Notes: generated by a model not told the origin, from the sequence alone. Shown: positions 53,033 through 62,209, counted from the stretch's first letter. The stretch: DNA of 64,000 nt from JBJYIN01 sp046237015 (GCF_046237015.1 NZ_JBJYIN010000006.1:1-64000), one strand, 5' to 3'. Numbers and translations are program-made.

Positions 53033-53068
53033 AAAAAAAAAGCACATCGAAAGATGTGCTTTTTTTTC
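53033..53068 (+). terminator. terminator of the tRNA operon
   Basis: AGCACATC/GATGTGCT (53041-53048 with 53053-53060) with a GAAA tetraloop, flanked by a long A-run and eight Ts, 4 nt after tRNA-Pro. Confidence 0.95.
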
Positions 53069-53368
53069 GTCTGTACGTCAAGCCCACGAACTATCAAGGC
53101 ATGTTCAAACCGATATTGGACGATTTTATTTTAGTGGCTGGAAACGGTGAAGCGCTGGGTAGGGTGATATGCCTCTCATGCACCGAATGGAGTGCGATAA
53201 CGGGCATGTATGGATGTAAATGTTAAAAAATTCTCACCTAATAACTAACTTTTCGTTATATGTTAGATCCCGAAGGTATAAGTACGTTAATTCCTGCATG
53301 TTATATTTTTAAGAATTCAAAAGACGATATAAACCCCGCCTGATAAATCCAATACTAACGAGTAAATT
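53069..53368 (+). promoter_or_regulatory. upstream region of the PurB-like lyase operon
   Basis: A 300-nt AT-rich non-coding stretch. It must hold the operon promoter; the TAAC...GTTA half-sites around 53244-53265 are the only operator-like feature I see, and this is weak. The ribosome site before ATG 53369 is poor (ACGAG). In E. coli aslB lies here instead, so this is an accessory boundary. Confidence 0.35.
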
Positions 53369-54733
53369 ATGGCATCACATCTGATTGATTTTCTTCTTAT
53401 AGGGAATAATTTTGGCACGCCCGAAATGCGGGATGTGTGGTCAGAACATAGTCGTCTGACAAAACAGGTTGAAGTGGAAGTTGCGCTGGCGCTGGCCGAA
53501 GGTGAGCTGGGGGTTATTCCTCAGGATGCCGCAAATACGATTGCAGAAAAGGCCGATGCCAGTACGTTGAATGTGGAAGACATTGCCAAAGATGCCGTCC
53601 GAATGAAACATTCTCTGATGCCGACGATTACCGCGATCCAGAAACAATGCGGTGCGGCTGGCGAATTTATCCATTACGGCGTAACCACGCAAGATATTGT
53701 GGATACGGCGACGGTTCTACAGTTAAAACACGCCTTTGACATCGTTTTCCGCGATACTCAACTGCTCGCGGTTGAATTAAAGCGTCTGTCGAAAAAACAT
53801 CAGTACACGCTCATGACGGGCCGTACCCATGGTATGCAGGCGTTGCCCACCACGTTTGGCTTCAAACTTGCTGTCTGGCTGGATGAGTGCGTTCGCCACC
53901 TTGAGCGTTTAAGCGAGATTAAAGAGCGTGTTCTGGTTGGGAACATCAATGGTGCGATCGGCACCTATGCGTCTTTTGGCGATAAAGGGCCGGAAATTGA
54001 GCGCCTGACGCTGGATAAACTCGGGTTGAATACGCCAAACATCGGCTGGCAGTCTGCCCGGGATCGTTTTTCCGAATATGCTTCGGTAGTTGTACTGATT
54101 AGCGGTACGTTGGGCAAGATAGGTAATGAGCTGTATAACCTGATGCGTACCGAAATCAATGAAATCGAAGAGCCTTTCTCTGAGGGTAAGATTGGTTCAA
54201 CGACGATGCCGCATAAGCGTAACCCTGCGGCGTTGGAAGGGTTGGCAAGCTTGACCGCGCCGGTGCTCAAAAGCGCTGCGTTGATCCATGAATCCATGAA
54301 AGTGGAGCATGAGCGTGATGCGATGAGCTGGCGTGCTGAGTGGATCGCACTACCTGAAATCAATATTTACCTGTCTGCACAGCTACAGAACGCGCTGGGT
54401 ATTCTGCGTGGCATGTCTGTCAATGAAAAACAGATGCTAGCGAATCTGGAATTGCAAAACGGTTTGTTGCTCTCTGAAAAAGTGATGTTCGAGATTGGTA
54501 AACGTTTAGGCAAACAGACGGCTCATCACCTGGTTTATGAGTGCTCCATGGCGGCATTCGAGAACAACCAGCCCTTTAAGTCCGTCTTGCTGGCCCATCC
54601 GGTATTATCGGAACAGTTGACGTCTGCCGAGCTGGAAGAATGGCTGAATCCGGCGAATTATCTGGGCAGTGCGCCTCAGAAAGTGGACGATGTGATCCGC
54701 TATGCGGATAACTCCGGTCTGTTACCTGCGTAA
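53369..54733 (+). CDS. adenylosuccinate-lyase-family lyase, probably for an S/N-succinyl amino acid
   Basis: A 454-aa member of the aspartase/fumarase superfamily, PurB-like. Motifs: GEFIHYGVTTQDIVDTA (about 95), TGRTHGMQALP with the catalytic His (about 151) and the signature loop GSTTMPHKRNPAALEG (about 273). These enzymes eliminate fumarate from succinyl adducts. It heads an operon with an acetyltransferase, amino-acid ABC importer and deacylase, not purine genes, so a catabolic succinyl-amino-acid substrate such as S-(2-succino)cysteine is more likely than adenylosuccinate. The substrate is inferred. Confidence 0.82.
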   Translation: MASHLIDFLLIGNNFGTPEMRDVWSEHSRLTKQVEVEVALALAEGELGVIPQDAANTIAEKADASTLNVEDIAKDAVRMKHSLMPTITAIQKQCGAAGEFIHYGVTTQDIVDTATVLQLKHAFDIVFRDTQLLAVELKRLSKKHQYTLMTGRTHGMQALPTTFGFKLAVWLDECVRHLERLSEIKERVLVGNINGAIGTYASFGDKGPEIERLTLDKLGLNTPNIGWQSARDRFSEYASVVVLISGTLGKIGNELYNLMRTEINEIEEPFSEGKIGSTTMPHKRNPAALEGLASLTAPVLKSAALIHESMKVEHERDAMSWRAEWIALPEINIYLSAQLQNALGILRGMSVNEKQMLANLELQNGLLLSEKVMFEIGKRLGKQTAHHLVYECSMAAFENNQPFKSVLLAHPVLSEQLTSAELEEWLNPANYLGSAPQKVDDVIRYADNSGLLPA

Positions 54734-54741
54734 AAGGCAAA

Positions 54742-55272
54742 ATGATGAGCACCGTATTTCGCCAGATTACGCTGGACGACGACGAAGCGTTTCTAGCACT
54801 CGCGCTGGCGGCGTTTGAACCGATTCGCCAGTTAGGCATCAATTTCTCTGCCGCACATGCGGACATTGAAATGGTTCGCAACCATATTTCATCTCACGGC
54901 GTATATGTGATGGAGAAAGATGGCACGATGGTGTCTTCATTCACGATCCGCTATCCATGGGGACCCGAACCGGGGCCCTTTGGGTTGCCGCATTTGGGCT
55001 GGTTTGCCACACACCCTGACTATAAGAAACAGGGTTTGGGTAAGCAGATGATGAACTGGCTTGAGCAGAATGTGTTAATTGCTCAGCTTAAAGCACCTGC
55101 GGTGTCATTGGGCACGGCACAAAATCATCCATGGTTGATCGAGATGTATAAACATCATGGTTTCAAGGAGGTCGGACAGACCTATCTGGGGAAAGGCCAT
55201 CTGACGATTTGGATGGAAAAAGTCCTGGATGACCAACGTTACGATCAATGGAAAAAAAGAAATTCAAAATGA
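54742..55272 (+). CDS. GNAT family N-acetyltransferase
   Basis: A 176-aa GNAT enzyme. The acetyl-CoA-binding region HPDYKKQGLGKQMMNWLEQN (about 92-111) and the C-terminal IEMYKHHGFKEVGQTYLGKG are clear. It lies 8 nt after the lyase gene. By analogy with YxeL of the Bacillus subtilis yxe operon it may N-acetylate the imported amino-acid adduct before cleavage. The start may be ATG 54742 or the next codon. Confidence 0.82.
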   Translation: MMSTVFRQITLDDDEAFLALALAAFEPIRQLGINFSAAHADIEMVRNHISSHGVYVMEKDGTMVSSFTIRYPWGPEPGPFGLPHLGWFATHPDYKKQGLGKQMMNWLEQNVLIAQLKAPAVSLGTAQNHPWLIEMYKHHGFKEVGQTYLGKGHLTIWMEKVLDDQRYDQWKKRNSK

Positions 55273-55283
55273 GAGGCATGAAA

Positions 55284-56078
55284 ATGATAACGAAAAAATT
55301 AACTTTGTCCGTTTTAGCGTTGACGACTGCCTTTCTTGTGGCTGGCTGTGATTCTCAGGATACGGCCAAAGGTGAGAAAGTGTTGAAGGTGGGGTCAACT
55401 GGCCAGAGTTATCCCAGTAGTTTCAAGCAAGATAATAAATTAGTGGGTTTTGACGTCGAAGTGACGGAAACCATTGCCAACGATCTGAATTACAAAGTTG
55501 AATGGGTTACGGCAGACTTCAGCGGCCTGATGGGGCAACTGGAAGCGCGTAAACTGGATACCGTGGCTAACGTGGTGGCCATCACCCCCGCGCGTCAGGA
55601 AAAATACAACTTTGCGCAGACTTACAGCTACTATGGTAGCCAGATTGTGACGCACAAAGATAACGCAGCGATTAACACGCTGGACGATCTTAAAGGAAAA
55701 ACGGTCGCTGGCGTGCTGGGGTCTAACCATGTCAACAACCTGAAAAAAGCCTTTCCTGATGGCAGCGTGACGATTCGTACTTACGAAACGCGTGATGGTG
55801 CGATGAATGATGCGTTGTCTAAACGTGTCGAAGGGTATGTCAATTCCCGTCCTATTCTGTTGGCAGAAATCAACAAACGTAATTTGCCGTTCAAACTGGT
55901 CGGTAGCTCTCTGGTTGTTGAAGAGGTAAGTTTCCCGTTCCATAAAAACGAACAGGGCGATGCGCTACGTAAACAGTTTGATGAAGAACTGAACAAAATG
56001 CGTGCTGATGGACGCCTGAAAGCGCTGGCGGTTAAGTACTTCGGTGAAGATATTTCGGTACCACCTTCTGCTCAGTAA
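55284..56078 (+). CDS. amino-acid ABC transporter substrate-binding lipoprotein
   Basis: A 264-aa family-3 solute-binding protein. The lipoprotein signal peptide MITKKLTLSVLALTTAFLVA ends at Cys23 in lipobox LVAGC, with Asp at +2. The mature protein has the typical FDVEVTETIANDL and LDTVANVVAITPARQEKYNF blocks. I chose ATG 55284 (GAGG 7 nt upstream); in-frame ATGs at 55269 and 55278 are closer to the preceding stop. A 12-bp hairpin follows the gene. It resembles YxeM/FliY-type cystine and thioether binders. Confidence 0.85.
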   Translation: MITKKLTLSVLALTTAFLVAGCDSQDTAKGEKVLKVGSTGQSYPSSFKQDNKLVGFDVEVTETIANDLNYKVEWVTADFSGLMGQLEARKLDTVANVVAITPARQEKYNFAQTYSYYGSQIVTHKDNAAINTLDDLKGKTVAGVLGSNHVNNLKKAFPDGSVTIRTYETRDGAMNDALSKRVEGYVNSRPILLAEINKRNLPFKLVGSSLVVEEVSFPFHKNEQGDALRKQFDEELNKMRADGRLKALAVKYFGEDISVPPSAQ

Positions 56079-56105
56079 TTCGTGATGTATTCACGACAAT
56101 CTTAA

Positions 56106-56137
56106 TGCCATCATGCGGTGTTTATCGCATGATGGCA
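56106..56137 (+). other. 12-bp intercistronic hairpin after the binding-protein gene
   Basis: TGCCATCATGCG (56106-56117) pairs perfectly with CGCATGATGGCA (56126-56137) around an 8-nt loop; no T-run. It lies 28 nt after the binding-protein stop and 18 nt before the permease start, and probably stabilises the upstream message. Confidence 0.65.
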
Positions 56138-56155
56138 GTATCAATGGTATGACTC

Positions 56156-56827
56156 ATGAATATCGATCTCGCCTACCTGCTAAAGGTATTTCCCCAGGTA
56201 TTAAGCTATTTACCCACTACGCTGCTGCTTGCTGTGGTATCGATGCTATTTGCTATGGTGATCGGACTGGTGCTTGCGCTGGTACGTGAAGCTAAAAATA
56301 TCATCGTGGTAAAAGTGGTAGAACTCTATATCTCGTTATTCCGCGGTATTCCTTCGCTGGTTCAGCTATTTATCATCTATTTCGGCCTGCCGCAGCTTTT
56401 CCCTGGACTTTCCAACCTTGATGCCATGACGGCAGCCATTATTGGTTTTAGTCTGAAAACATCGGCTTACATGGCAGAGATCTTCCGTGCAGCATTGGCC
56501 TCGGTGGATTTTGGCCAGACGGAGGCCGGGTTGTCCATCGGGATGAACAAAGCACAGATTTATCGCCGTATTGTGTTGCCGCAGGCCATGCTTAATGCGC
56601 TGCCAGCGACAGGCAACACGTTTATCTCTCTGATTAAAGATACGTCAGTTGCGTTTGCGCTGGGCGTTTCTGAACTGTTTGCGGAAGGCAAGATGATTGC
56701 CGCCGAATCATTACGTTTCTTTGAGACCTTCCTGGTTGTAGGTCTGATTTACTGGCTGGTGATCATTGTTTATGCCTGGCTGCAAAAGCAGTTGGAAAAG
56801 AAACTGAATCATTCGCTACAGCGATAA
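56156..56827 (+). CDS. amino-acid ABC transporter permease
   Basis: A 223-aa polar amino-acid permease of the HisM/YecS type with about five helices. The conserved EAA loop is visible as EAGLSIGMNKAQIYRRIVLPQAM (about 122-144 as segments), along with the GIPSLVQLFIIYFGLPQLF block (about 63). A single permease gene suggests a homodimeric channel. It starts 77 nt after the binding-protein stop. Confidence 0.87.
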   Translation: MNIDLAYLLKVFPQVLSYLPTTLLLAVVSMLFAMVIGLVLALVREAKNIIVVKVVELYISLFRGIPSLVQLFIIYFGLPQLFPGLSNLDAMTAAIIGFSLKTSAYMAEIFRAALASVDFGQTEAGLSIGMNKAQIYRRIVLPQAMLNALPATGNTFISLIKDTSVAFALGVSELFAEGKMIAAESLRFFETFLVVGLIYWLVIIVYAWLQKQLEKKLNHSLQR

Positions 56828-56836
56828 GGGGCTGAC

Positions 56837-57598
56837 ATGATTAGTGTAAAGAATCTCACTAAAAGCTTTGGCAATCAGGTGGTGCTGAACAATATCAGCC
56901 TGGATATCGCGAAAGGCGAGGTGGTAGCGATTATCGGCCCTTCTGGTTCGGGTAAATCGACATTGCTACGTTGTTTAAACCTGCTTGAAACGCCGGAGTC
57001 CGGCACGATCAAGATCGGTGAACAACTGTTGAATACGAACCGCTATTCGACCAAAGAAGCCTATGCATTGCGTCGTCAGACGGCGATGGTATTCCAGAAT
57101 TACAACCTGTTCAAAAACAAGACTGCGCTGGAGAACGTCACAGAAGCGCTAATTGTGGTGAAAAAGATGCCGAAGAAACAGGCCGATGAGATTGGTTTGG
57201 CATTGCTGGAGCAGGTAGGGCTGTTGCCACAGGCTGCGCAGTATCCGGTGACATTATCGGGTGGACAGCAGCAGCGCGTGAGTATTGCGCGGGCGCTGGC
57301 CGTCGATCCTAAAGCGATTTTGTTTGATGAACCAACGTCAGCGCTGGATCCCGAGCGTGTTCATGAAGTGCTACAGGTTATTCAGAAACTAGCCAAAAAT
57401 AATACCACCATGGTAATTGTGACCCATGAAATGCAGTTTGCGAAGGAAGTCGCCGATCGCGTGATCTTCATGGCTGACGGTCATATTGTTGAAGAAGGGC
57501 CAGCAGAAAAAGTGATCAGTTTTTCTGATAATCCACAAACACAGCGTTTCTTACGGCAACTGACCAAAATGCCAGAGCCGGTTGAATACGATATCTAA
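56837..57598 (+). CDS. amino-acid ABC transporter ATP-binding protein
   Basis: A 253-aa ABC ATPase: Walker A GPSGSGKST (about 34-42), Q-loop in MVFQNYNLF, signature LSGGQQQRV (about 140) and Walker B ILFDEPTSALD (about 160), with H-loop VTHEMQFA. It matches the YxeO/GlnQ group and follows the permease by 9 nt. GGGG lies upstream of the ATG. Confidence 0.9.
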   Translation: MISVKNLTKSFGNQVVLNNISLDIAKGEVVAIIGPSGSGKSTLLRCLNLLETPESGTIKIGEQLLNTNRYSTKEAYALRRQTAMVFQNYNLFKNKTALENVTEALIVVKKMPKKQADEIGLALLEQVGLLPQAAQYPVTLSGGQQQRVSIARALAVDPKAILFDEPTSALDPERVHEVLQVIQKLAKNNTTMVIVTHEMQFAKEVADRVIFMADGHIVEEGPAEKVISFSDNPQTQRFLRQLTKMPEPVEYDI

Positions 57599-57679
57599 CT
57601 GAAAAAAAAGAAGGACCCTGACGGACGGTAGCAAGCCTGCACACGCGTAAACAGGGCAGATCAATGTGGAGAAGCAGTA

Positions 57680-58837
57680 ATGAAAATAGCACCTCAGCAT
57701 GAGCCGTTGGCTCAGTTTATTCAGGCATTCCGACACGACCTGCATCGTCATCCTGAACTTTCGAACCAGGAATTTGAAACGACCCGCAAGATCCGGGACG
57801 TTTTGGACAAAGAAGGGATTCGCATTCTTAACCTGCCGCTGAAAACGGGTTTGGTGGCAGAAGTCGGTGGTTTACAAGACGGCCCGTTGGTAATTGTTCG
57901 TTCTGACATTGACGCCCTGCCGATTGAAGAAGAGTCTGGTGTGGAATTTACCTCAAACAGCCAAGGGGTAATGCATGCTTGTGGTCACGATTTCCATTCC
58001 TCTGCGGCATTAGGTGCGGCGATTCTGTTGAAGAAAATTGAGCCCGAACTCAAGGGAACCGTGCGTATCCTGTTTCAGGCAGCCGAAGAAACGGGATTAG
58101 GCGCGCCGGAAGTGATTGCGACGGGCGCATTGGATAATGCGGCGGCTATTTTTGGTATCCATAACGATCCAACGCTGCCTGTGGGGGTGATTGGCGGTAA
58201 AGATGGCGCATTAACCGCGGGTGTAGACCGTTTTGAAATCAAAATTGCGGCAAAAGGCTGTCATGCGGCAAAACCGCATGAGGGTAACGATCCGATTATT
58301 ATTCTGGGCCAATTGATTTCATCGGTGCAGACCATTATCAGCCGTAGCGTGCCATCGGATAACAATGCCGTTGTTTCAATTACCCAGGTGCACAGCGGCA
58401 GTACCTGGAATGTTATTCCTGATACCGCTTATGTCGAGGGAACCGTGCGTACCTTTAGTCAGGATGTGCGTGACCTGATTGAAGCCCGTTTCCGCCAAAT
58501 CGTTGCGGGCATTGCCAGTACCTTTGGTGCAGAAATCGAGTTTATCTGGCATGCAGGCCCGCCATCGGTTGTGAATACTGCCGAGTGGGTTGAGTTTGCG
58601 TTAAACGTGGCGAATGACGAAGGGTTTGAAGCGCGACGTGTTGAAGCCAGCCCGATTGGCGAAGATTTCGCGTTTTATCAGCAGAAATTACCCGGTACGT
58701 TCATGATGGTGGGTTCTGGCGGTCCGTATGCGCTGCATCACCCAAAATTCCGTGTGGACGATCGGGCGTTGTTCCCAACCGCGCACTATTTGTATCAGGT
58801 AGCGAAGCAAAGCCTGGAGCGGTTAAGCTCGCGGTAA
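57680..58837 (+). CDS. M20 family amidohydrolase (N-acyl amino acid deacylase)
   Basis: A 385-aa metallopeptidase-fold hydrolase of the M20D/HipO group, like B. subtilis YxeP. Metal ligands: HDLHRHPELS (about 19), HACGHDFHSS (Cys and His, about 100), the AAEETG pair of Glu (about 136) and HHPKFR near the C-terminus (about 350). It would remove the acetyl group added by the operon's GNAT, for example N-acetylcysteine to cysteine. GGAG lies before ATG 57680. Last gene of the operon. Confidence 0.85.
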   Translation: MKIAPQHEPLAQFIQAFRHDLHRHPELSNQEFETTRKIRDVLDKEGIRILNLPLKTGLVAEVGGLQDGPLVIVRSDIDALPIEEESGVEFTSNSQGVMHACGHDFHSSAALGAAILLKKIEPELKGTVRILFQAAEETGLGAPEVIATGALDNAAAIFGIHNDPTLPVGVIGGKDGALTAGVDRFEIKIAAKGCHAAKPHEGNDPIIILGQLISSVQTIISRSVPSDNNAVVSITQVHSGSTWNVIPDTAYVEGTVRTFSQDVRDLIEARFRQIVAGIASTFGAEIEFIWHAGPPSVVNTAEWVEFALNVANDEGFEARRVEASPIGEDFAFYQQKLPGTFMMVGSGGPYALHHPKFRVDDRALFPTAHYLYQVAKQSLERLSSR

Positions 58838-58848
58838 ACTCATTTCCT

Positions 58849-58876
58849 ATGCCGGTGTCATGCCGGCATAATTTTG
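58849..58876 (+). terminator. possible terminator after the deacylase gene
   Basis: ATGCCGG/CCGGCAT (58849-58855 with 58863-58869) followed by AATTTTGT. The T-run is short, so termination efficiency is uncertain. It is the only structure between this operon and the converging ABC ATPase gene. Confidence 0.5.
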
Positions 58877-59041
58877 TGTATTGTCGCGAAAGAGTGACGA
58901 ATAACCCATTGATATTCATTGAATTAATATTTTCACCATTATTGTGTCTCTATCTGGCGACAGTTAATATGCCAAACCGCTAACTGTTTGAGACAGAAAC
59001 GATAAAATGGTTAACGCACCTTTTCTCTCCGCGCCGTTATC

Positions 59042-59845
59042 TCAGGTGCGTAACGCATTAATAAAGGCGTGGGTTCGCAGGTTCTGCGGATGATGAAACA
59101 CTTGCTCCGGTGTGCCTTGTTCAATAATACGACCATGCTCGGTAAACACGACACGATCGCTAACCTCTTGTGCGAAGCGCATCTCATGGGTAACCAGGAT
59201 GCAAGTCATGCCCTCGCTAATCAATTCTCGGATCACCGCCAATACTTCACCGACTGTTTCTGGATCCAGTGCCGATGTGACTTCATCGAATAACACCAGT
59301 TCTGGATCCATGGTCAGTGTCCGTGCGATGGCGACTCGCTGTTGCTGACCGCCAGAAAGTTCACCCGGATAACTGTTATATTTGTTTTCCAATCGCACGC
59401 GTGTCAATAATGCCATCGCTCGCGCTTTTACCTGCTCTTTGGATTGATGCAGGATTCGAATTGGACCAATCATTAAATTTTCCAACACGGTAAGGTGGGG
59501 AAATAAATTATATTGCTGAAAAACAAAGCCAATACGTTTGCGTAATGCGATACGTTCATTTTCATTTCTCAATAAATGTACACCGGTATCCCCGATAAAT
59601 ATTTCTCCCTGATGGGGCGTCACCAACCCGTTAATGCAACGTAAAATTGATGATTTCCCTGAACCAGACGGACCGATAATGGTCAGCGCCTCTCCTTGAG
59701 AAACCTGCAAATCAATACCCTGCAATACGGCAGTATTACCCAGAGTCAGATGGACGTCGTTGATTCGGACCAGAACCCGTTCGGTGTTTGCCCACGGTAT
59801 ATGCTGGGCCGGTATTGGCATCGATACCATATCTAAATCTCCCAT
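59042..59845 (-). CDS. orphan polar amino-acid ABC transporter ATPase
   Basis: A 267-aa intact ATPase with Walker A GPSGSGKSS (about 58), Q-loop FVFQQYNLFPH, signature LSGGQQQRV (about 160) and Walker B LVLFDEVTSALD. The Val in DEVTSALD is common in this subfamily. No permease or binding protein is adjacent: downstream is the converging deacylase gene and upstream, 17 bp from the start, lies a MITE. Its membrane partners have probably been lost or lie elsewhere; it could also serve the transporter at 55284-57598. Confidence 0.85.
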   Translation of the reverse strand: MGDLDMVSMPIPAQHIPWANTERVLVRINDVHLTLGNTAVLQGIDLQVSQGEALTIIGPSGSGKSSILRCINGLVTPHQGEIFIGDTGVHLLRNENERIALRKRIGFVFQQYNLFPHLTVLENLMIGPIRILHQSKEQVKARAMALLTRVRLENKYNSYPGELSGGQQQRVAIARTLTMDPELVLFDEVTSALDPETVGEVLAVIRELISEGMTCILVTHEMRFAQEVSDRVVFTEHGRIIEQGTPEQVFHHPQNLRTHAFINALRT

Positions 59846-59862
59846 ATATATTCCAGTACGAA

Positions 59863-60007
59863 GAGCCTATCCCATTAGGGCTATTTTATTTGCCATTTTG
59901 AACCTGGGCAGTGCTCGAAATCCTCACGTACTACGTGTACGCTCCGGTTTCTCCGCGCTGTCCGTGTCCAAACTGACTGCACCAATAACGCCTACTGGGA
60001 TAGGCTC
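59863..60007. mobile_element. 145-bp MITE with 17-bp terminal inverted repeats
   Basis: The left end GAGCCTATCCCATTAGG (59863-59879) and the right end, reverse complement GAGCCTATCCCAGTAGG (59991-60007), match at 16 of 17 positions. A 13-bp palindrome CACGTACTACGTG lies at 59925-59937. There is no coding capacity. Size and structure fit a miniature inverted-repeat transposable element. I see no clear target duplication. Confidence 0.75.
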
Positions 60008-60344
60008 TAAGCCGATCGCCCCACATCCGTAATGTAACGCAACACTGATGGTATTTTTTACATAACGAAATCATGACCCGTAGGGGATAGACAGGATGGA
60101 TATCATAAAAAATGAACTGAGGTTATTAAAAGCAAAATGAAGGTAAAAACTAAATACTTAATTCAGATTTAAATAGGTATAAATGATATATGGCTATTGT
60201 TTTCAAAATCCAATCGTTATTTGTAGATAACTAAACGTCAGGAGATGCTTTATTTATTTAGTGAGAATATATAGCTCTTATATTTATTTGTGAGCAAAAA
60301 TAGATTGCGATAAGAACAAGTATTCGTTGTTATTCAGGAATGAA
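60008..60344 (+). promoter_or_regulatory. upstream region of the aminotransferase operon
   Basis: About 340 nt of AT-rich non-coding DNA between the MITE and the aminotransferase gene. It presumably contains the promoter; no clear operator is visible. AGGAA at 60336-60340 serves as ribosome site. Confidence 0.4.
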
Positions 60345-61571
60345 ATGATGAGTACTATACCATTCGATGCTAGCCCACTGTTTCGCTCTGGTCTGCCTGA
60401 GCCAACCCCCATTTGGCAAGGTATGGCCGATTTTACTTTCAATGCCGGACACAATGCGCCGGAGTTGATCCCACTGGAAGAATTGGCCAGCGCAGCGCAG
60501 AACGTTATCCGGCGCGAAGGACGCGGTTTGGCAATTTACAATCAGGGTGATGGGCCGCAAGGGAGCAAATATCTGCGGTGTTTTGTCAGCCAGAAACTAA
60601 CGGCTCGGGGGATTAACGTCGGCATCGACGATATTCTGATCACATCCGGTTCCGGTCCGGCATTAGATCTGGTGAACAGCTTATTGCTGGAGCCGGGAGA
60701 TACCGTGCTGGTGGAGGCGTACTCCTATGCTGGCGCACTACGGAAATTACGTGGTCGGCAGGTCAATATTGTTGCGATTCCGCTGGATGATGAAGGGATA
60801 CGGATTGATGCGTTGGCGACTATCCTCAACGATCTGGCAAACCGCCATGTGACGCCAAAATTCATCTATACCATCCCTACCGTGCAAAACCCGACCGGGG
60901 CGATCCTTGGGTTAGAACGTCGACATCAGCTGCTTGCGTTGGCTGCGCGCTACCATACGTTGATCGTTGAAGATGAGTGCTATGCCGATATTGTCTGGTC
61001 GGGAAATGACATACCGCCAGCGCTGTATGCACTCAGTCCACAACAGGTCATTCACGTTAGCTCTTTTTCCAAAACGCTGGCACCGGCGGTACGCGTGGCC
61101 TACCTCAGCGCCGTTCCGACGATCCTGCGCCAACTGGTGTCGCTGAAAGCGGACGGCGGTACGGGAGCCCTCGATCAGCTCATTGTTGCTGAGTATTTCT
61201 CTGCTCATTTTGATACGCACGTGGCCCGTCTGCGTGAAATGCTGGCGCACAAACTGGCGGTATTGGTCACGGCAATACGGGAGGAGCTGGGAGAAAGCGT
61301 CAGACTCTGGTTACCAAAAGGCGGTATTTTCCTGTGGCTTGCGCTACCGGACGGCGTGGATACCCGCGAGCTGGTAAAAGCTGCGGCCGCGGTGGGGGTG
61401 GAATTTAATCCTGGCCCTGATTGGGCTGTCGAGGGTGAAGCGGCAAAAAATTGGTTACGCCTGTGTTTTGCGTTGGAGAGTGAAGATCAAATCCGTTTGG
61501 GGATAACCCGCTTAGCTGGTGTGCTACGTCAACATCCTTTGCTGGCTGATGCGCGACGGATCAGCGCATGA
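60345..61571 (+). CDS. PLP-dependent aminotransferase, class I/II (MocR-type catalytic domain)
   Basis: A fold-type I aminotransferase of about 408 aa resembling the catalytic domain of MocR regulators and 2-aminoadipate aminotransferases, without the DNA-binding domain. Features: NVIRREGRGLAIYNQGDGPQ near the start, ITSGSGPALDL (about 105), YTIPTVQNPTGA (about 180), EDECYADI (about 212) and PLP-Lys in SSFSKTLAPAVR (about 240). ATG 60345 or 60348 is the likely start. It overlaps the GST gene by 4 nt. Substrate unknown; a sulfur amino acid is plausible from context. Confidence 0.83.
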   Translation: MMSTIPFDASPLFRSGLPEPTPIWQGMADFTFNAGHNAPELIPLEELASAAQNVIRREGRGLAIYNQGDGPQGSKYLRCFVSQKLTARGINVGIDDILITSGSGPALDLVNSLLLEPGDTVLVEAYSYAGALRKLRGRQVNIVAIPLDDEGIRIDALATILNDLANRHVTPKFIYTIPTVQNPTGAILGLERRHQLLALAARYHTLIVEDECYADIVWSGNDIPPALYALSPQQVIHVSSFSKTLAPAVRVAYLSAVPTILRQLVSLKADGGTGALDQLIVAEYFSAHFDTHVARLREMLAHKLAVLVTAIREELGESVRLWLPKGGIFLWLALPDGVDTRELVKAAAAVGVEFNPGPDWAVEGEAAKNWLRLCFALESEDQIRLGITRLAGVLRQHPLLADARRISA

Positions 61572-62209
61572 TCGATCTCTATAGTTGGAATACGCCCAAC
61601 GGGCGCAAAATATCGATCCTGCTTGAGGAATTGGCTTTGCCTTATCGAATACATCGCATCGATATTGGCAAAGGCGAGCAGCATCGCGAGGCATTCAGGA
61701 CGATCAGTCCCAACGGTAAAATTCCCGCGATTGTTGATAATGATAATGGTCTGGCGCTGATGGAATCCGGCGCAATCATGATCTATCTCGCCGATCGAGC
61801 TGGTCGCTTGCTCGCGCCAGAAGGCAGTGAACGCTATCGCACCCTGCAATGGCTCATGTGGCAGATGGGCGGCGTTGGCCCCATGCTCGGCCAGGCCCAT
61901 CACTTTCTACATTATTTCCCCGGTAAATCTGCTTATGCGGAACAGCGCTATCACGCTGAAGCAGAACGGCTATACAGCGTGTTGAATCAACACCTTACAG
62001 GACGAAAAACGGTAGTGGATGCGTATTCTATCGCCGATATCGCCCTGTGGCCGTGGGTCGCAAGGTTTCATTATCACCGTATCAATCTGAACGACTATCC
62101 CCATGTCCGTGACTGGTATCTGCGTCTGGCAGAGCGGCCTGCTGTTCAGCGCGGCTATCAGCTCCCTGATTTTAGCGGTGATATTCCGTTGCCGGATATT
62201 GGTGATTAA
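61568..62209 (+). CDS. glutathione S-transferase family protein (YfcG/Ure2-like)
   Basis: A 213-aa GST with an N-terminal thioredoxin fold starting MIDLYSWNTPNGRKISILLE. The TPNG motif (Thr/Asn about 9-11) is that of YfcG/YghU disulfide-bond reductases rather than Cys-type GSTs. ESGAIMIYLADR (about 66) binds the glutathione gamma-glutamyl group; the C-terminal domain is helical. It is translationally coupled to the aminotransferase (ATGA overlap), suggesting reduction of a mixed disulfide or thiol adduct. Confidence 0.87.
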   Translation: MIDLYSWNTPNGRKISILLEELALPYRIHRIDIGKGEQHREAFRTISPNGKIPAIVDNDNGLALMESGAIMIYLADRAGRLLAPEGSERYRTLQWLMWQMGGVGPMLGQAHHFLHYFPGKSAYAEQRYHAEAERLYSVLNQHLTGRKTVVDAYSIADIALWPWVARFHYHRINLNDYPHVRDWYLRLAERPAVQRGYQLPDFSGDIPLPDIGD

